A DNA stretch of 64,000 nucleotides, taken from positions 267,872-331,871 of the forward strand of contig NZ_JALHAP010000079.1 in assembly GCF_025215095.1 (NCBI RefSeq). Direction: 5' to 3'. This DNA is from Dryocola boscaweniae. GTDB taxonomy: Bacteria; Pseudomonadota; Gammaproteobacteria; Enterobacterales; Enterobacteriaceae. Each line of letters starts with the position of its first letter. Position 1 is the first letter of the stretch. The notes beneath the pieces were generated by a model. The model was not told where the DNA came from. It did not search any database and saw only the letters and a program-made list of their open reading frames with translations. Of this stretch, positions 19,181 through 29,172 are shown piece by piece. The translations under genes and the position numbers were made by a program.

Positions 19181-20845
19181 TTAACCGCGTAGCGGTAGCG
19201 CATTGAGCAGCGCTTGCACAGAGGCGCGCGAAACATCATTGTCGATGCCTACGCCCCAGCGGCTTTCGCCTTTAGCAAAGGTAAGGCGGATATAGGCCGC
19301 CGAGCGGCTCTCGCTGTGCCTGCCAAGCGTATGCTCATGGTAATCCTCAATAGCGAAAGCGATGTTAAACCGCGCTTTCAACGCTTCGGATGCGGCGGAA
19401 AGCAACCCGTTGCCTTTCCCCTGCAAAGTCATGACGCCTTCTTCAGTCTGGAGGCGAGCGTGCAGCGAAAGTACGCCTTTTCCCTGGCTTTCGCTGCGGT
19501 AATCAAGCAGTTGCCGCCCGGCTAACTGATGAGGACCATACAGTTCACGGAATAACTGCCAGAGCGCGCTCAGCGTCATTTCATTGCCGTCCCGGTCGGT
19601 TTGTTGCTGTACGTGGCGGCTAAAGTCCTGTTGCAGGCCGCGCGGTAACACCAGCCCATGATTTTGTTCCAGCATCCACGCCGCGCCACTTTTTCCTGAC
19701 TGGCTGTTTACCCGGATCACCGCTTCGTAGCTACAGCCGATATCGTTGGGGTCTACGGGAAGATAAGGCATCTCCCAAAGGGAAGAGGAGGAGCGCTGAC
19801 AAGCCGTAAAGCCTTTCTTGATGGCATCCTGATGCGAGCCGGAAAAGGCGGTGAAAGCGAGCTTCCCGGCGTATGGGTGACGAGGATGCACCGGTAGCTG
19901 ATTACATTGCTCCACCAGTTCCACAACCTGCTTCATATCGCTGAAATCGAGCTGTGGAGAAACGCCCTGGCTATAGAGATTCATGGCAAGGGTAACGAGG
20001 CAGACATTTCCGGTGCGCTCGCCATTACCGAAAAGACAGCCTTCAACCCGCTCGGCGCCCGCAAGTAATGCCAGTTCGGCGCTCGCGACACCGCTACCAC
20101 GATCGTTATGAGGGTGGATACTGATACACACCGCGCTACGCCGCGAGAAATGTCGGCAAAAATACTCAATCTGATCGGCATAAACATTTGGGGTATTCAC
20201 CTCCACGGTCGCGGGCAGGTTAACGATCATCGGCCTTTGCGCGCAAGGCTCCCAGACGTCGGCCACCGCCTCGCAGATTTGCAGGGCGAAATCAGGCTCG
20301 GTAAAACAAAACGTTTCCGGAGAATATTCATAGCTCCATTTTGTCTGCGGGTTTGCTTCGCATAACGCCCGGATCTGTCGGGTCGCGCTGACCGCCAACT
20401 GGATGATTTCCTCTTTGCTCTGTCGGAACACCAGGCGGCGAAAGAGCGGGGCGGTGGCGTTATAAAGATGTACGGTAGCGCACTTCGCGTTTTCCAGCGC
20501 GGCAAAGGTGCGTTCAATAAGATCGCTGCGCGCCTGGGTCAGCACCTGAATAGTGACATCCTCAGGGATGCGCTGTTCTTCAATTAGCTGACGAACAAAC
20601 TGAAAATCCGTCTCCGAGGCCGAAGGGAAAGCGACTTCAATCTCTTTAAAGCCACATTTAAGAAGTTGCTCCCAGAAACGCAGCTTGCGTGCGCTGTCCA
20701 TCGGTTCGGCCAGCGCCTGATTACCGTCGCGCAGGTCCGTAGAAAGCCAGCGCGGCGCATGTGTAAGCTGCCTGTCAGGCCATTGGCGATCGGGCAAATG
20801 CACGGTTTGATGAGGAAGATATTTTTGCGACGGGTCTTGCAGCAT
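19181..20845 (-). CDS. 2-isopropylmalate synthase, long (LeuA2) type
   Basis: This 554-residue enzyme condenses acetyl-CoA with 2-oxoisovalerate, the first step of leucine synthesis. The TIM-barrel motifs STDLRDGNQAL and SIHPHNDRGSG (metal-binding HxH) and GERTGNVCLV are intact. A C-terminal allosteric-like domain (QTEEGVMTLQGKGNGLLSA...) follows. The layout is that of the longer actinobacterial/Pseudomonas-type enzyme, not the approximately 520-residue LeuA of the E. coli leuABCD operon, so this is probably a second copy. ATG 20845 has AGGAGA upstream. It stands alone between an AraC regulator and emrB, with no leuBCD neighbours, and is absent here in E. coli K-12, suggesting gain by transfer. 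Confidence 0.88.
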   Translation of the reverse strand: MLQDPSQKYLPHQTVHLPDRQWPDRQLTHAPRWLSTDLRDGNQALAEPMDSARKLRFWEQLLKCGFKEIEVAFPSASETDFQFVRQLIEEQRIPEDVTIQVLTQARSDLIERTFAALENAKCATVHLYNATAPLFRRLVFRQSKEEIIQLAVSATRQIRALCEANPQTKWSYEYSPETFCFTEPDFALQICEAVADVWEPCAQRPMIVNLPATVEVNTPNVYADQIEYFCRHFSRRSAVCISIHPHNDRGSGVASAELALLAGAERVEGCLFGNGERTGNVCLVTLAMNLYSQGVSPQLDFSDMKQVVELVEQCNQLPVHPRHPYAGKLAFTAFSGSHQDAIKKGFTACQRSSSSLWEMPYLPVDPNDIGCSYEAVIRVNSQSGKSGAAWMLEQNHGLVLPRGLQQDFSRHVQQQTDRDGNEMTLSALWQLFRELYGPHQLAGRQLLDYRSESQGKGVLSLHARLQTEEGVMTLQGKGNGLLSAASEALKARFNIAFAIEDYHEHTLGRHSESRSAAYIRLTFAKGESRWGVGIDNDVSRASVQALLNALPLRG

Positions 20846-20952
20846 GGCGGTTCTCCTGGGCGTGGGTCAGCCTTTATCCTGACAACTCAGGACCGAGATT
20901 ACTGGCGCAAAACTGACAACCTGTGCTGCGAAACCGCCAGACGGCAGGCAAC

Positions 20953-20976
20953 AAAAAGGGGCCTGATGGCCCCTTT
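20953..20976 (-). terminator. Intrinsic terminator of emrAB
   Basis: Read on the minus strand, AAAGGGGCC, ATCA and GGCCCC are followed by five T residues, 12 bp after the emrB stop codon. Confidence 0.88.
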
Positions 20977-20987
20977 ATCTTTTTAAA

Positions 20988-22526
20988 CTAGTGCGCGCCA
21001 CTGCCGCCACCGCCTGCGCCAAACGGCGGTTTGGCGAACCAAATCAGGCCTAACAGCAGAAGGAAGATGCCTGCTGATATCCAGAATATCTCGTTAGCGG
21101 AGATAATCAGCCCCTGGTTGGTTATCTGCTGCGCGATATAGCCGGAAGCCTGCTGCTGCGTCATCCCTAAGCCCTGTAGCTGGTTATAGGTCTCCACCGC
21201 ATTCGGATTAAACGGCGTGACTGATTCCGTGAGCTGCGCATGGTGCAGCGCCTCGCGGTTGGTCCAAAGCGTTGTCGTAATCGACGTGCCAATCGAGCCG
21301 GCAAGCGTACGGGTAAAGTTCGACAGGCTTGAGGCCGCCGCCATGCGTTCCGGAGGCAGGCCGGAAAGCGTAATCGTCGTCAGCGGCATAAAGAAACATG
21401 CCACGGCGAAGCCCTGAATAAACTGCGGCCATGCCGACGCGCCAAAATCCATTCCCGGCTCGAAAGTGTACGCGCGCCAGTAGAAACAGACCGCGTACAT
21501 AATAAAGCTGAATGTCACCAGCCGACGCATATCAAGCTTATGCGCGAAGCGGCCAATAATCGGCGACAGCAGAACCGGAAGCAGCCCTACAGGTGCCGAT
21601 GCAAGCCCCGCCCAGGTCGCCGTGTAGCCATATACCTCCTGCAATAGCTGCGGCAGCAGAACAATCGCGCCGAAGTAGAGCATATAGGCAAGGCTGATAC
21701 ACAGGCAGCCGATGGTAAAGTTTCGCGACTTGAACAACGACAGATCGACTATCGGATTATCATCGGTCAGCTCCCAGACAATCAGGAAGCTAATCGTTAC
21801 CACCGCTATCACGGTTAACACCACGATTTCCGTCGAGTTAAACCAGTCCAGCTCTTTACCGCGGTCGAGCATGACTTGCAGGCTGCCGATGCCCACCACC
21901 AACAGCGCAAGGCCGATGGCGTCGATGCGGCGGTGTTCCGTTTTCGTCTCTCGGCCGCGCAGCGTTTGCAGCGTCATCAGAACTACCGCGGCGCCAATCG
22001 GCACGTTGATAAAGAAGATCCAGCCCCAGTGATAATTATCGCTGATATAGCCGCCGAGAATCGGTCCGCAGATAGGTGCAACGATAACCGTCATCGACCA
22101 TAGCGCAAGCGCGATGCTTCGCTTGGCCGGCGGATAGTTATTGAGCAGCAGGCTTTGCGAAAGCGGGATCAGCGGCCCGGCCACCACCCCCTGAATCACG
22201 CGGAAGAAGATCAGCATCTCCAGGCTGTTGGAAATGCCGCATGCCCAGGAGGCGATAACAAACAGAATTGTCGACCACATAAACAGCCGGACTTCGCCGA
22301 TGCGTTTGGCGAGCCAGCCTGTCAGGGGGATCGAAATCGCATTTGCCACACCAAAAGAGGTAATGACCCAGGTCCCTTGGCTCAGTGAAGAACCAAGGTT
22401 ACCGGCAATCGTCGGGATAGCGACGTTTGCGATGGTGGAATCCAGCACCTGCATAAAGGTCGCCAGCGATAAGGCGATGGTCATAATAACCAGCGGGGCG
22501 CCTTCTAGCGGTTTTTGTTGCGCCAT
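20988..22526 (-). CDS. emrB: Multidrug efflux MFS permease EmrB
   Basis: This 512-residue, 14-helix DHA2-type drug:proton antiporter is the same length as E. coli EmrB. Recognisable blocks are MQVLDSTIANVAIPTIAG (motif D1), GWLAKRIGEVRLF (motif A) and GPILGGYISDNYHWGWIFFINVP (motif C). With EmrA and TolC it expels hydrophobic agents such as uncouplers and nalidixic acid across both membranes. It lies 15 bp after emrA and ends at a terminator. The C-terminus is Gly-rich (GAGGGGSGAH). Confidence 0.97.
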   Translation of the reverse strand: MAQQKPLEGAPLVIMTIALSLATFMQVLDSTIANVAIPTIAGNLGSSLSQGTWVITSFGVANAISIPLTGWLAKRIGEVRLFMWSTILFVIASWACGISNSLEMLIFFRVIQGVVAGPLIPLSQSLLLNNYPPAKRSIALALWSMTVIVAPICGPILGGYISDNYHWGWIFFINVPIGAAVVLMTLQTLRGRETKTEHRRIDAIGLALLVVGIGSLQVMLDRGKELDWFNSTEIVVLTVIAVVTISFLIVWELTDDNPIVDLSLFKSRNFTIGCLCISLAYMLYFGAIVLLPQLLQEVYGYTATWAGLASAPVGLLPVLLSPIIGRFAHKLDMRRLVTFSFIMYAVCFYWRAYTFEPGMDFGASAWPQFIQGFAVACFFMPLTTITLSGLPPERMAAASSLSNFTRTLAGSIGTSITTTLWTNREALHHAQLTESVTPFNPNAVETYNQLQGLGMTQQQASGYIAQQITNQGLIISANEIFWISAGIFLLLLGLIWFAKPPFGAGGGGSGAH

Positions 22527-22541
22527 ACAGCCTCCGCTTTA

Positions 22542-23714
22542 TTAGCCCGCATTTGCCTGAATAATCTGGTTAATTAGCTGGTTAACCGGCGCCAGATTCA
22601 GCTCACGCGCGTTGCTTTCATAGGCGGGTGAAGTACGAACCTGGCTTGCCAGCACGCTGCCGTCGCGGTTTGACGTGTCGACGGTAACTAAAGTAGACAG
22701 ACCGATGCGCAGCGGGTGCTGTTCGAGCTGTTTTGCATCCAGTTCTATACGTACCGGCAGGCGCTGAACCACTTTGATCCAGTTACCGGTGGCGTTCTGG
22801 GCAGGCAGTAAAGAGAAGGCGCTACCGGTTCCCATATCCAGCCCGACCACTTTGCCGGTGTATTTCACTTCGTCACCGTAAATATCACTGACCACGGTAG
22901 CTGACTGGCCGATACGCATATGGGCAAGCTGCGTCTCTTTGAAGTTGGCATCAACCCATAACCCGCTGGCCGGCACGATAGCCATCAGCGGCGTTGTTGG
23001 GCTGATTTGCGCGCCAACCTGTACGGCGCGGCGAGAAACATAGCCGGTCATCGGGCTGACGATTTTGGTGCGCTGCAGCGCCATCCACGCGTTACGTAAA
23101 TCGGCCGCGGCCTGTTTCACACTCGGCTGGTCTTCAAGGCTGGTGCCCAGAATCATCGCCTGATTAGCGTTGTACTGCTGAATGGCAACGTCAAGGTCGG
23201 CCTGCGCGGATGCAACGGCGTCGCGTGCGTGTTGCAGCTCTTCACGGCCAATCAGGTTTGCGCTGCCTAAAGGCACGCGGCGGTTCAGGTCGCTTTGCGC
23301 CTGCGCCAGCGCGGTCTTTTTCAGTTCGATATTGGCCTGATATTGCTTGCTGTTGATCATCTGCTGGCGCGTCTGGCGCACGCTTGATGCCAGCACGGTC
23401 TGTGCTTTATCAAAGGCCTGTTCAGCATCAGCCTGGTCAAGCGTTACCAGCACGTCACCCTGTTTGACGAAATCGGTATTGTCGGCCCAGACCTTGGTTA
23501 CGCTGCCGGAAACCTGAGACATAATCTGCACCTGATTTCCTGCCACATACGCATCGTCCGTATTTTCGTAGTGACGCAATACTAAAAACCAATAAATCCC
23601 ATACGCCACAGCAATAATGACAAAGAGCAAAGTCAACGCAAGAAGGGCGCCTTTACGTTTGCCTTTCTTGTTTGCAGGTTGCTGCGGGTTTTGAGTCTGG
23701 GCATGTGCGCTCAT
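22542..23714 (-). CDS. emrA: Multidrug efflux membrane-fusion protein EmrA
   Basis: This 390-residue HlyD-type adaptor links EmrB to TolC. It has an N-terminal membrane anchor (GALLALTLLFVIIAVAYGIYW), a biotinyl-lipoyl-like segment (DDAYVAGNQVQIMSQVSG), a long coiled-coil hairpin and a beta-barrel domain (MTGYVSRRAVQVGAQISP). I choose ATG 23714 (MSAHAQTQ), with GGAGATAAGC in front, over the track's ATG four codons earlier; this gives the E. coli length. It is the first structural gene behind emrR. Confidence 0.96.
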   Translation of the reverse strand: MSAHAQTQNPQQPANKKGKRKGALLALTLLFVIIAVAYGIYWFLVLRHYENTDDAYVAGNQVQIMSQVSGSVTKVWADNTDFVKQGDVLVTLDQADAEQAFDKAQTVLASSVRQTRQQMINSKQYQANIELKKTALAQAQSDLNRRVPLGSANLIGREELQHARDAVASAQADLDVAIQQYNANQAMILGTSLEDQPSVKQAAADLRNAWMALQRTKIVSPMTGYVSRRAVQVGAQISPTTPLMAIVPASGLWVDANFKETQLAHMRIGQSATVVSDIYGDEVKYTGKVVGLDMGTGSAFSLLPAQNATGNWIKVVQRLPVRIELDAKQLEQHPLRIGLSTLVTVDTSNRDGSVLASQVRTSPAYESNARELNLAPVNQLINQIIQANAG

Positions 23715-23770
23715 GCTTATCTCCACATTTTTTTATTATTGTGATCGGCTAAAAACCGACCTGTTAGATC

Positions 23771-23804
23771 TTAGAGGCCAGCAAGGTAAATTGCTGGCCT
23801 CTAA
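23771..23804 (-). other. Strong hairpin between emrR and emrA
   Basis: TTAGAGGCCAGCAA pairs with TTGCTGGCCTCTAA around a short loop, roughly 45 bp after the emrR stop codon. There is no T run, so it may attenuate or stabilise the emrRAB message rather than terminate it. Confidence 0.6.
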
Positions 23805-23850
23805 GTTGTTATCTCTTATTGGGACACGCGATTCGGTATGACGGCGCTGC

Positions 23851-24381
23851 TTAGCGCACGGCTTCAAGCACGGTCTGGTCTTCATCCATTTGATCAAGGC
23901 GGGTGAGTAGTTTGCGGGTGATAGCTTCCAACTGTTCTTTCTCAGTACCGCTAAGGGAGGACCACAGCTCATGCAGGCAGTTATGCTGCGGCGGCAGAAC
24001 CTGGCGCAGGAATTCGTGACCTTTATCGGTCAGTTGCAGATGCAGACAGCGACGGTCGTTGTCGCTTTCGCGGCGTTCAATCCAGCCACGTTTTTCCAGT
24101 TCATCGGCGATGCGGGTCGCGTTGGTACGTGATGAACCCAGCGCGCAGCTCAGCTCTGACGGCTGAATGCTATGGTTTTCCTGGGACTCAAGTGTGATTA
24201 ACGCCATAAATAACGTCTCGTTAATCCCTTGAGCTTTCAGCATCTTATTGCGATTTTCCAGCAGCTTACCCTGCATGTGCATGCACAGACGGGTCAGCAG
24301 AATCTCCTGATAAGGGAAATCCTGATGGCGCTTGGCGCGAAATTTTAGCATTTGTTCAATGGGCGTAAACGAACTATCCAT
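23851..24381 (-). CDS. emrR: MarR-family repressor EmrR (MprA)
   Basis: This 176-residue winged-helix repressor of emrRAB is the same length as the E. coli protein. The DNA-binding segment [34 protein letters not shown] and the wing ([15 protein letters not shown]) are intact. In E. coli, ligands such as salicylate or CCCP release it from the emrR promoter. It sits upstream of emrA and emrB in the usual order. Confidence 0.97.
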   Translation of the reverse strand: MDSSFTPIEQMLKFRAKRHQDFPYQEILLTRLCMHMQGKLLENRNKMLKAQGINETLFMALITLESQENHSIQPSELSCALGSSRTNATRIADELEKRGWIERRESDNDRRCLHLQLTDKGHEFLRQVLPPQHNCLHELWSSLSGTEKEQLEAITRKLLTRLDQMDEDQTVLEAVR

Positions 24382-24472
24382 TTTGGCATAACCTCATTAG
24401 TTGCGGCCGATATAGTAACGATGGTGACAAATAAAGTAAATGTATTATTTAAACGTTTTTTATCCGTCTGGC

Positions 24473-24808
24473 TTATATCACCATCATGATTTTCCAGGCT
24501 AATCCGTAACCCAGAGCGCTGAGCAGCGTAGGAACAATGATGCTGCGGGTTTTGTAAAAGCTCATGCCAAGAATGGCAAAGCCGACAAGCGTTGGCAGCG
24601 CACGCTTGCTGTCATGCATGATTTCCGGCGCGCTCGATACCACCAGCAGCGCGCAAATAGAGGCGATGCCGATGCTATCCAGCAGCACGCCTGTCGCGCC
24701 GCGTTTTGCCGGACGAGTGGCGTTCGCCCGCAGGCGTAGCGGTAAATAGCGGAATAGATAGTTAGCTAAACCGACCAGCAGGCCGAGCAGCAGCACTTGC
24801 GTACTCAT
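24473..24808 (-). CDS. ygaH: L-valine exporter subunit YgaH (AzlD type)
   Basis: This 111-residue membrane protein has three or four hydrophobic helices of the AzlD family ([13 protein letters not shown]...). With YgaZ it forms a branched-chain amino acid exporter known to release valine (and methionine) in E. coli. Its ATG abuts the stop codon of ygaZ, so translation is coupled. Confidence 0.93.
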   Translation of the reverse strand: MSTQVLLLGLLVGLANYLFRYLPLRLRANATRPAKRGATGVLLDSIGIASICALLVVSSAPEIMHDSKRALPTLVGFAILGMSFYKTRSIIVPTLLSALGYGLAWKIMMVI

Positions 24809-25546
24809 TTATGCCTCCTCCTGATAGAACGCTTGCACCAGGGCTGCCAGGCAACCACAGACAATGCCAGCTAAAATGGCCGCCGGGATCGACACAAGCG
24901 TAATGCCCAGCAGCGCGCCGGCCAGGGCCGCAGTTACCGTCCAGGATTGTTTGTGCTGGAACGAGGCAAGCAGGAAGCTTAAGAACAGCGCGGGCAGCAT
25001 AAAGCTCAGCGCGGCCTCCACCGCCGGGAAGCCGTCGAGGAAGCCATTGCCGGACCAGGAACCCAGAGCCGTGCCAAGCACCCAGGAGAACCAGGAGCTG
25101 AACGCGATGCCGATCATCCAGTTTTCGCTCCAGCGTCGATTATCCCTGACGAGCTTCGCGGTGGCGGCAGCGAACACTTCGTCCGTCAGGCCAAAAGCCC
25201 AGACGGCGGTTTTAGGTTTACTGAGCCTTTGTGTAATGCGGCTACGCAGGGAAGGGCCATAGAGCACGTGACGTATATCCATCGCCATGACGGTGAGCGC
25301 TGCAACCCAAAGGGAGCTGCCCGCCGCAAGTAATGCGGTTATCACGAACTGGCTGGCGCCAGCGTAAATAATGCAGGAGAAAAACAGGCTTTCGAGCGGG
25401 GTGAATCCCAGTTTGGTGGCGTTGAGACCAAAGGCAAAAGCGACGGGAATATAACTTATGACGATAGGCAGGCTGTCTTTCAGCCCTTCAACCCAGGTCG
25501 CCTCAATTTGATGATTTTCGGTTGAAATTGTTGCGGGACTTTCCAT
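24809..25546 (-). CDS. ygaZ: L-valine exporter subunit YgaZ (AzlC type)
   Basis: This 245-residue AzlC-family permease equals E. coli YgaZ in length. The typical GLKDSLPIVISYIPVAFAFG N-terminal block, the MDIRHVLYG block and the LTDEVFA block are present. It is the larger subunit of the YgaZH exporter and the first gene of the pair. Confidence 0.94.
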   Translation of the reverse strand: MESPATISTENHQIEATWVEGLKDSLPIVISYIPVAFAFGLNATKLGFTPLESLFFSCIIYAGASQFVITALLAAGSSLWVAALTVMAMDIRHVLYGPSLRSRITQRLSKPKTAVWAFGLTDEVFAAATAKLVRDNRRWSENWMIGIAFSSWFSWVLGTALGSWSGNGFLDGFPAVEAALSFMLPALFLSFLLASFQHKQSWTVTAALAGALLGITLVSIPAAILAGIVCGCLAALVQAFYQEEA

Positions 25547-25662
25547 ATTAATTGTTTATAAATAACCAGCGTTAATGTCACTCGAATTAATAATCAGGGA
25601 CAACCTTAACAGACTGTCCCGGGCCTTAACACCCCTCAAACGCCCACAAAGGATGTAAAGGG

Positions 25663-26847
25663 TTATTGGCAGTCCACCTGGCGGTGATAGCCTCGCCACC
25701 ACACTACCAGATTTAGTAGGGCGACGATGGCACCTGCGATGCATACCCCGTTCCATCCGGCATGCTGGTAGGCGCTTGCAGAAATCAACGACCCGGCGGC
25801 CCCGCCAATAAAATAGCTGGTCATGTAGCCGGCGGTCAGGCGGTTGCGCGCTTCCGGCATCATGCGATAAATCACCGTCTGGTTGGTGATATGCACACCC
25901 TGAACCGTCAGATCCAGGATCAGAATCCCGATAATCAGCGCGATAACCGAAAACTGCCCAAGCGCCGTGGCAATCCAGGACAGCAGAAGCAGCCCCAGAC
26001 CAATTGTTGTGGTGAGATGCGCTTTGCCCTTATCCGCAAAGCCGCCCGCAGGACGCGCGCCTAACGCGCCCGCCGCACCGGCCAGCCCGAACAGGCCGAT
26101 AACCCCTTCAGAGAAGTTAAACGGCGGCGAGGCCAGTAAAAACGCCATCGACGTCCACAGAATGCTGAAGTTCGCGAACGTCAGGCAGCCCAGCAGAGCG
26201 CGGGTGCGCAGCAGGCTGTTTTTGATAAACAGGCTAAAGACGGAGCCGAGAAGCTGCGGATAGTTAAGATGATTGTCCTGTTTCACCGTCGGCAGGCCGC
26301 GCCATAGCGCCACCGCCATCAGAACCATCAGCACGCTTGCGACCCAGTAAACGGTGCGCCAGCCGCCAAGGCCTGCCAGCAAACCAGCAACGGTACGCGC
26401 CAGCAGAATGCCCAGCAGCAGACCGCTCATAATAGTGCCGACAACTTTTCCGCGCTTTTCCGGCTCGGCAAGATGCGCGGCCAGCGGCACCAGAATCTGC
26501 GCAACCACGGAGAATAAACCGGTTAGCGCGGTGCCGAGGATCATCATCCACAAAGACTGGCTGGCGGCGGTAATGAGCATGCCGCCTGCGGCCAGCAGCG
26601 TCATAAAAACGATAAGCCCGCGGCGTTCAAACATATCGCCCAGCGGCACCAACAGCAGTAACCCCGCGGCATAGCCGAGCTGTGCGGCGGTAACGATAAA
26701 GCCGGCCTGATTAATGGAAAGGGAAAAAGCGTTCGCGATGGTATCGAGCAGGGGCTGTGCGTAGTAGTTGCTGGCAACAGCCAGCCCGGTCGCAACAGAC
26801 ATCAGGACAATTAGCGCAGGACTCAGTCCATGTGCGGAATTTTTCAT
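25663..26847 (-). CDS. ygaY: MFS transporter, YgaY-like
   Basis: This intact 394-residue, 12-helix major facilitator has the motif A region GDMFERRGLIVFMTLLAAG and a drug:proton-type central block (GTIMSGLLLGILLARTVAG). It stands where E. coli K-12 carries the disrupted ygaY, between ygaZ and proX, so this organism keeps a working copy. Substrate is unknown; related proteins are annotated as arabinose- or drug-efflux-like. The assignment to ygaY rests on position and family. Confidence 0.85.
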   Translation of the reverse strand: MKNSAHGLSPALIVLMSVATGLAVASNYYAQPLLDTIANAFSLSINQAGFIVTAAQLGYAAGLLLLVPLGDMFERRGLIVFMTLLAAGGMLITAASQSLWMMILGTALTGLFSVVAQILVPLAAHLAEPEKRGKVVGTIMSGLLLGILLARTVAGLLAGLGGWRTVYWVASVLMVLMAVALWRGLPTVKQDNHLNYPQLLGSVFSLFIKNSLLRTRALLGCLTFANFSILWTSMAFLLASPPFNFSEGVIGLFGLAGAAGALGARPAGGFADKGKAHLTTTIGLGLLLLSWIATALGQFSVIALIIGILILDLTVQGVHITNQTVIYRMMPEARNRLTAGYMTSYFIGGAAGSLISASAYQHAGWNGVCIAGAIVALLNLVVWWRGYHRQVDCQ

Positions 26848-26942
26848 TCTTATTTTCTGCTTGTGAGGATTGAGCGGGAATAATAACGAAAATTAATGGA
26901 TGCAGAAGTCAGATTGTGCGGTAAGGGGAAGGGGACAATGGT

Positions 26943-27005
26943 GGATGGCGCTTCGCTTACCCGCCCTACAATCTGTAGGGCGAATAAGCAAGGCGCCACC
27001 CGCCG
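26943..27005. repeat. REP/BIME-like palindromic element after proX
   Basis: Two inverted units (GGATGGCGCTTCGCTTACCC... and ...GAATAAGCAAGGCGCCACCC) are joined by the palindrome CCCTACAATCTGTAGGG. This is the layout of enterobacterial REP pairs, and the element lies just beyond the proX stop codon. A related single unit lies at 28021-28053. Confidence 0.8.
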
Positions 27006-27010
27006 GGGCG

Positions 27011-28003
27011 TTACTTAGCCGTTAATGCTTCGTTCACCCAGCCGTCGAACTGCGCCTGGTGAGCTTTGATCCAGCCATCAACGTGACCCTGGATATCGGC
27101 TTCGGATGCGTGACCGTTATGCATCATTGCGTTTTCGGCGTTGATATCCGCCAGCGGCAGCTTCATCAGGCTAAACAGTTTCGCCGCCTGCGGGTTTTTC
27201 TCGGCCCAGGCTTTGTTTGCCACGATGTGCATGGTGTTCACCGGGAAACCGTAGTTAGCGCCGTTTGGCAGTTTAGTGTCGATGTCTTTCTGCTCACCCG
27301 GCATGGATGAGAACGGCACCTGCAGCCATACCACGTCTTTGCCCGGCACCATCACATCGCTCACCCAGTACGGTGTCCAGGTGTAGTACAGAATTGGCTT
27401 GCCTTCTTTATGGCGGGTGATGGTATCGGCGATCATCGCGGAGTAGTTACCCTGGTTATGCACCACGGTGTTGCTCAGACCATAAGCGTCAATCTGGTGG
27501 TTGATAACCGCTTCGCAACCCCAGCCAGGAGTACAGCCGGTCATGTCCGCTTTACCGTCGCCGTTGGTGTCAAACAGTTTGGCGATTTTCGGATCTTTTA
27601 GCTGCTCTATATTGGTGATTTTGTACTGCTCGGCCGTTTTTTTGTCGATAAGGTAGCCCTGAGCTGCGCCCTGAACATAAGTTCCTTCACGGTAGAACTT
27701 CTTGTCGCCGCCTGCTGCGGTATACATATCGTCATGCAGCGGCTTCCAGTTGGTGGCCACGAAGGTGATGTCGCCTGCGGCCATGGAGGTATAGGCGACG
27801 TTGTAATCAACTTCGCTTGGTTTGGCGACCGTATAGCCCAGTTTTTCAAGGCCGCGGCTGACTAATAACGTCTGAAATGTCTCTTCTGAGATAGTGCTTT
27901 GCGCTGGCTGAACGGTAATGCCTTTACCCGGCAGGTCGGCTGCGAAGGCGCTGGTGGTAACGAGTGTGGCAAGGGCCGTGGCTAAAATAGCTGTGTGTCG
28001 CAT
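27011..28003 (-). CDS. proX: Glycine betaine-binding periplasmic protein ProX
   Basis: This 330-residue periplasmic receptor of the ProU osmoprotectant importer equals E. coli length. The signal peptide is [21 protein letters not shown] with cleavage before ADLPGKG. Tryptophans that form the aromatic box for quaternary ammonium ligands are present ([18 protein letters not shown]). Last gene of proVWX, separated from proW by 74 bp that contain a REP unit, and followed by another REP pair. Confidence 0.97.
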   Translation of the reverse strand: MRHTAILATALATLVTTSAFAADLPGKGITVQPAQSTISEETFQTLLVSRGLEKLGYTVAKPSEVDYNVAYTSMAAGDITFVATNWKPLHDDMYTAAGGDKKFYREGTYVQGAAQGYLIDKKTAEQYKITNIEQLKDPKIAKLFDTNGDGKADMTGCTPGWGCEAVINHQIDAYGLSNTVVHNQGNYSAMIADTITRHKEGKPILYYTWTPYWVSDVMVPGKDVVWLQVPFSSMPGEQKDIDTKLPNGANYGFPVNTMHIVANKAWAEKNPQAAKLFSLMKLPLADINAENAMMHNGHASEADIQGHVDGWIKAHQAQFDGWVNEALTAK

Positions 28004-28020
28004 CGTTATTCCTTTTTTGT

Positions 28021-28053
28021 CGTAGGGCGGGTAAGCGTAGTGCCACCCGCCGG
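28021..28053. repeat. REP-like unit between proW and proX
   Basis: CGTAGGGCGGGTAAGCGTAG and the following TGCCACCCGCCGG form a single REP-type unit related to the pair at 26943-27005. Being inside the operon, it could stabilise or partly terminate the transcript. Confidence 0.78.
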
Positions 28054-28077
28054 AGAGTATTGAGAGGGTGAATGGCG

Positions 28078-29172
28078 CTAGCGCTTTTCCACCTTAATGA
28101 AGGGACGGGTCAGCAGACCCAACGGGCCGGTGGAGTACCAGCGACGGTTGCCACGGCTGCGTGAATCGCGACCAATGGACTGTGTCAGGCGGTCGAGAAT
28201 AATGGCGAGGATTACAATCCCCACGCCGCCGACGGTGGCAAGGCCCATGTCAAGACGGCCAATGCCGCGCAGTACCATCTGGCCAAGCCCACCGACGGCA
28301 ATCATTGATGCGATTACTACCATGGAGAGGGCAAGCATCAGCGTCTGGTTTACACCTGCCATAATGGTTGGCATGGCCAGCGGTAACTGTACTTTAAACA
28401 ACATCTGGCGCGGGCTTGCGCCGAATGAACGGGCGGCCTCGACCAAATCTTCCGGCACCTGTTTAATGCCGAGGATGGTCAGACGCACAATAGGCGGCAG
28501 GGCGAAGATAATCGTCACCACGACGCCCGGCACGTTGCCGATCCCAAACAGCATCACAATCGGCACCAGATAAACGAACGCCGGCGTGGTTTGCATCGCA
28601 TCCAGCAGCGGACGAATGAATTTCGCGGCACGTTCGCTTCGTGCAAGCCATATTCCGAGCGGTAGTCCGATGACCATACAGAACAGCAGCGCCGTCAGTA
28701 CCAGAGCCAGCGTAACCATCGCCTGAGACCAGGCGCCGATTGCGCCAATGGCCACCAGGGAAACCAGCGTCGCGATACCCATGCCGAGGCTCGACATCTG
28801 CCAGGCAATCAACGCAAACACGATGATGGCAACCGGCGCGGGCATCCCCAGCAATAGCTGCTGGAAGCCGCTCAGAATGTAATCCACCGGCACGCGAATG
28901 CCCTGGAACACCGGGCGGAAGTGGGTGACGACCCAGTCAATGCCGTGCGTTACCCAACTGTCGAGTGGGATCAGCGTTTTATGGAACGGATCGAGAATAT
29001 TAAAATGTTCAGGCTGCGGCGCAGGGGCTGAAGTAAGCCAGTCGGCGCCGCTGCCCGCGTCGGGCGTAGTGGCGGCCTGGCTGCCCCATGCATCTGCACT
29101 GGATGCGGCCTGATTTGTGGTCGTATCGGCAGCCACGCTACCGGTATCCCATGGATTTGATGAATCACTCAT
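28078..29172 (-). CDS. proW: Glycine betaine/proline ABC transporter permease ProW
   Basis: This 364-residue permease has the long hydrophilic N-terminal tail typical of ProW ([12 protein letters not shown]...), about seven membrane segments, and the ABC permease EAA-like loop ([24 protein letters not shown]). I start it at ATG 29172, five codons after the track start, to match E. coli. It overlaps the 3' end of proV by 8 bp. Confidence 0.95.
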   Translation of the reverse strand: MSDSSNPWDTGSVAADTTTNQAASSADAWGSQAATTPDAGSGADWLTSAPAPQPEHFNILDPFHKTLIPLDSWVTHGIDWVVTHFRPVFQGIRVPVDYILSGFQQLLLGMPAPVAIIVFALIAWQMSSLGMGIATLVSLVAIGAIGAWSQAMVTLALVLTALLFCMVIGLPLGIWLARSERAAKFIRPLLDAMQTTPAFVYLVPIVMLFGIGNVPGVVVTIIFALPPIVRLTILGIKQVPEDLVEAARSFGASPRQMLFKVQLPLAMPTIMAGVNQTLMLALSMVVIASMIAVGGLGQMVLRGIGRLDMGLATVGGVGIVILAIILDRLTQSIGRDSRSRGNRRWYSTGPLGLLTRPFIKVEKR

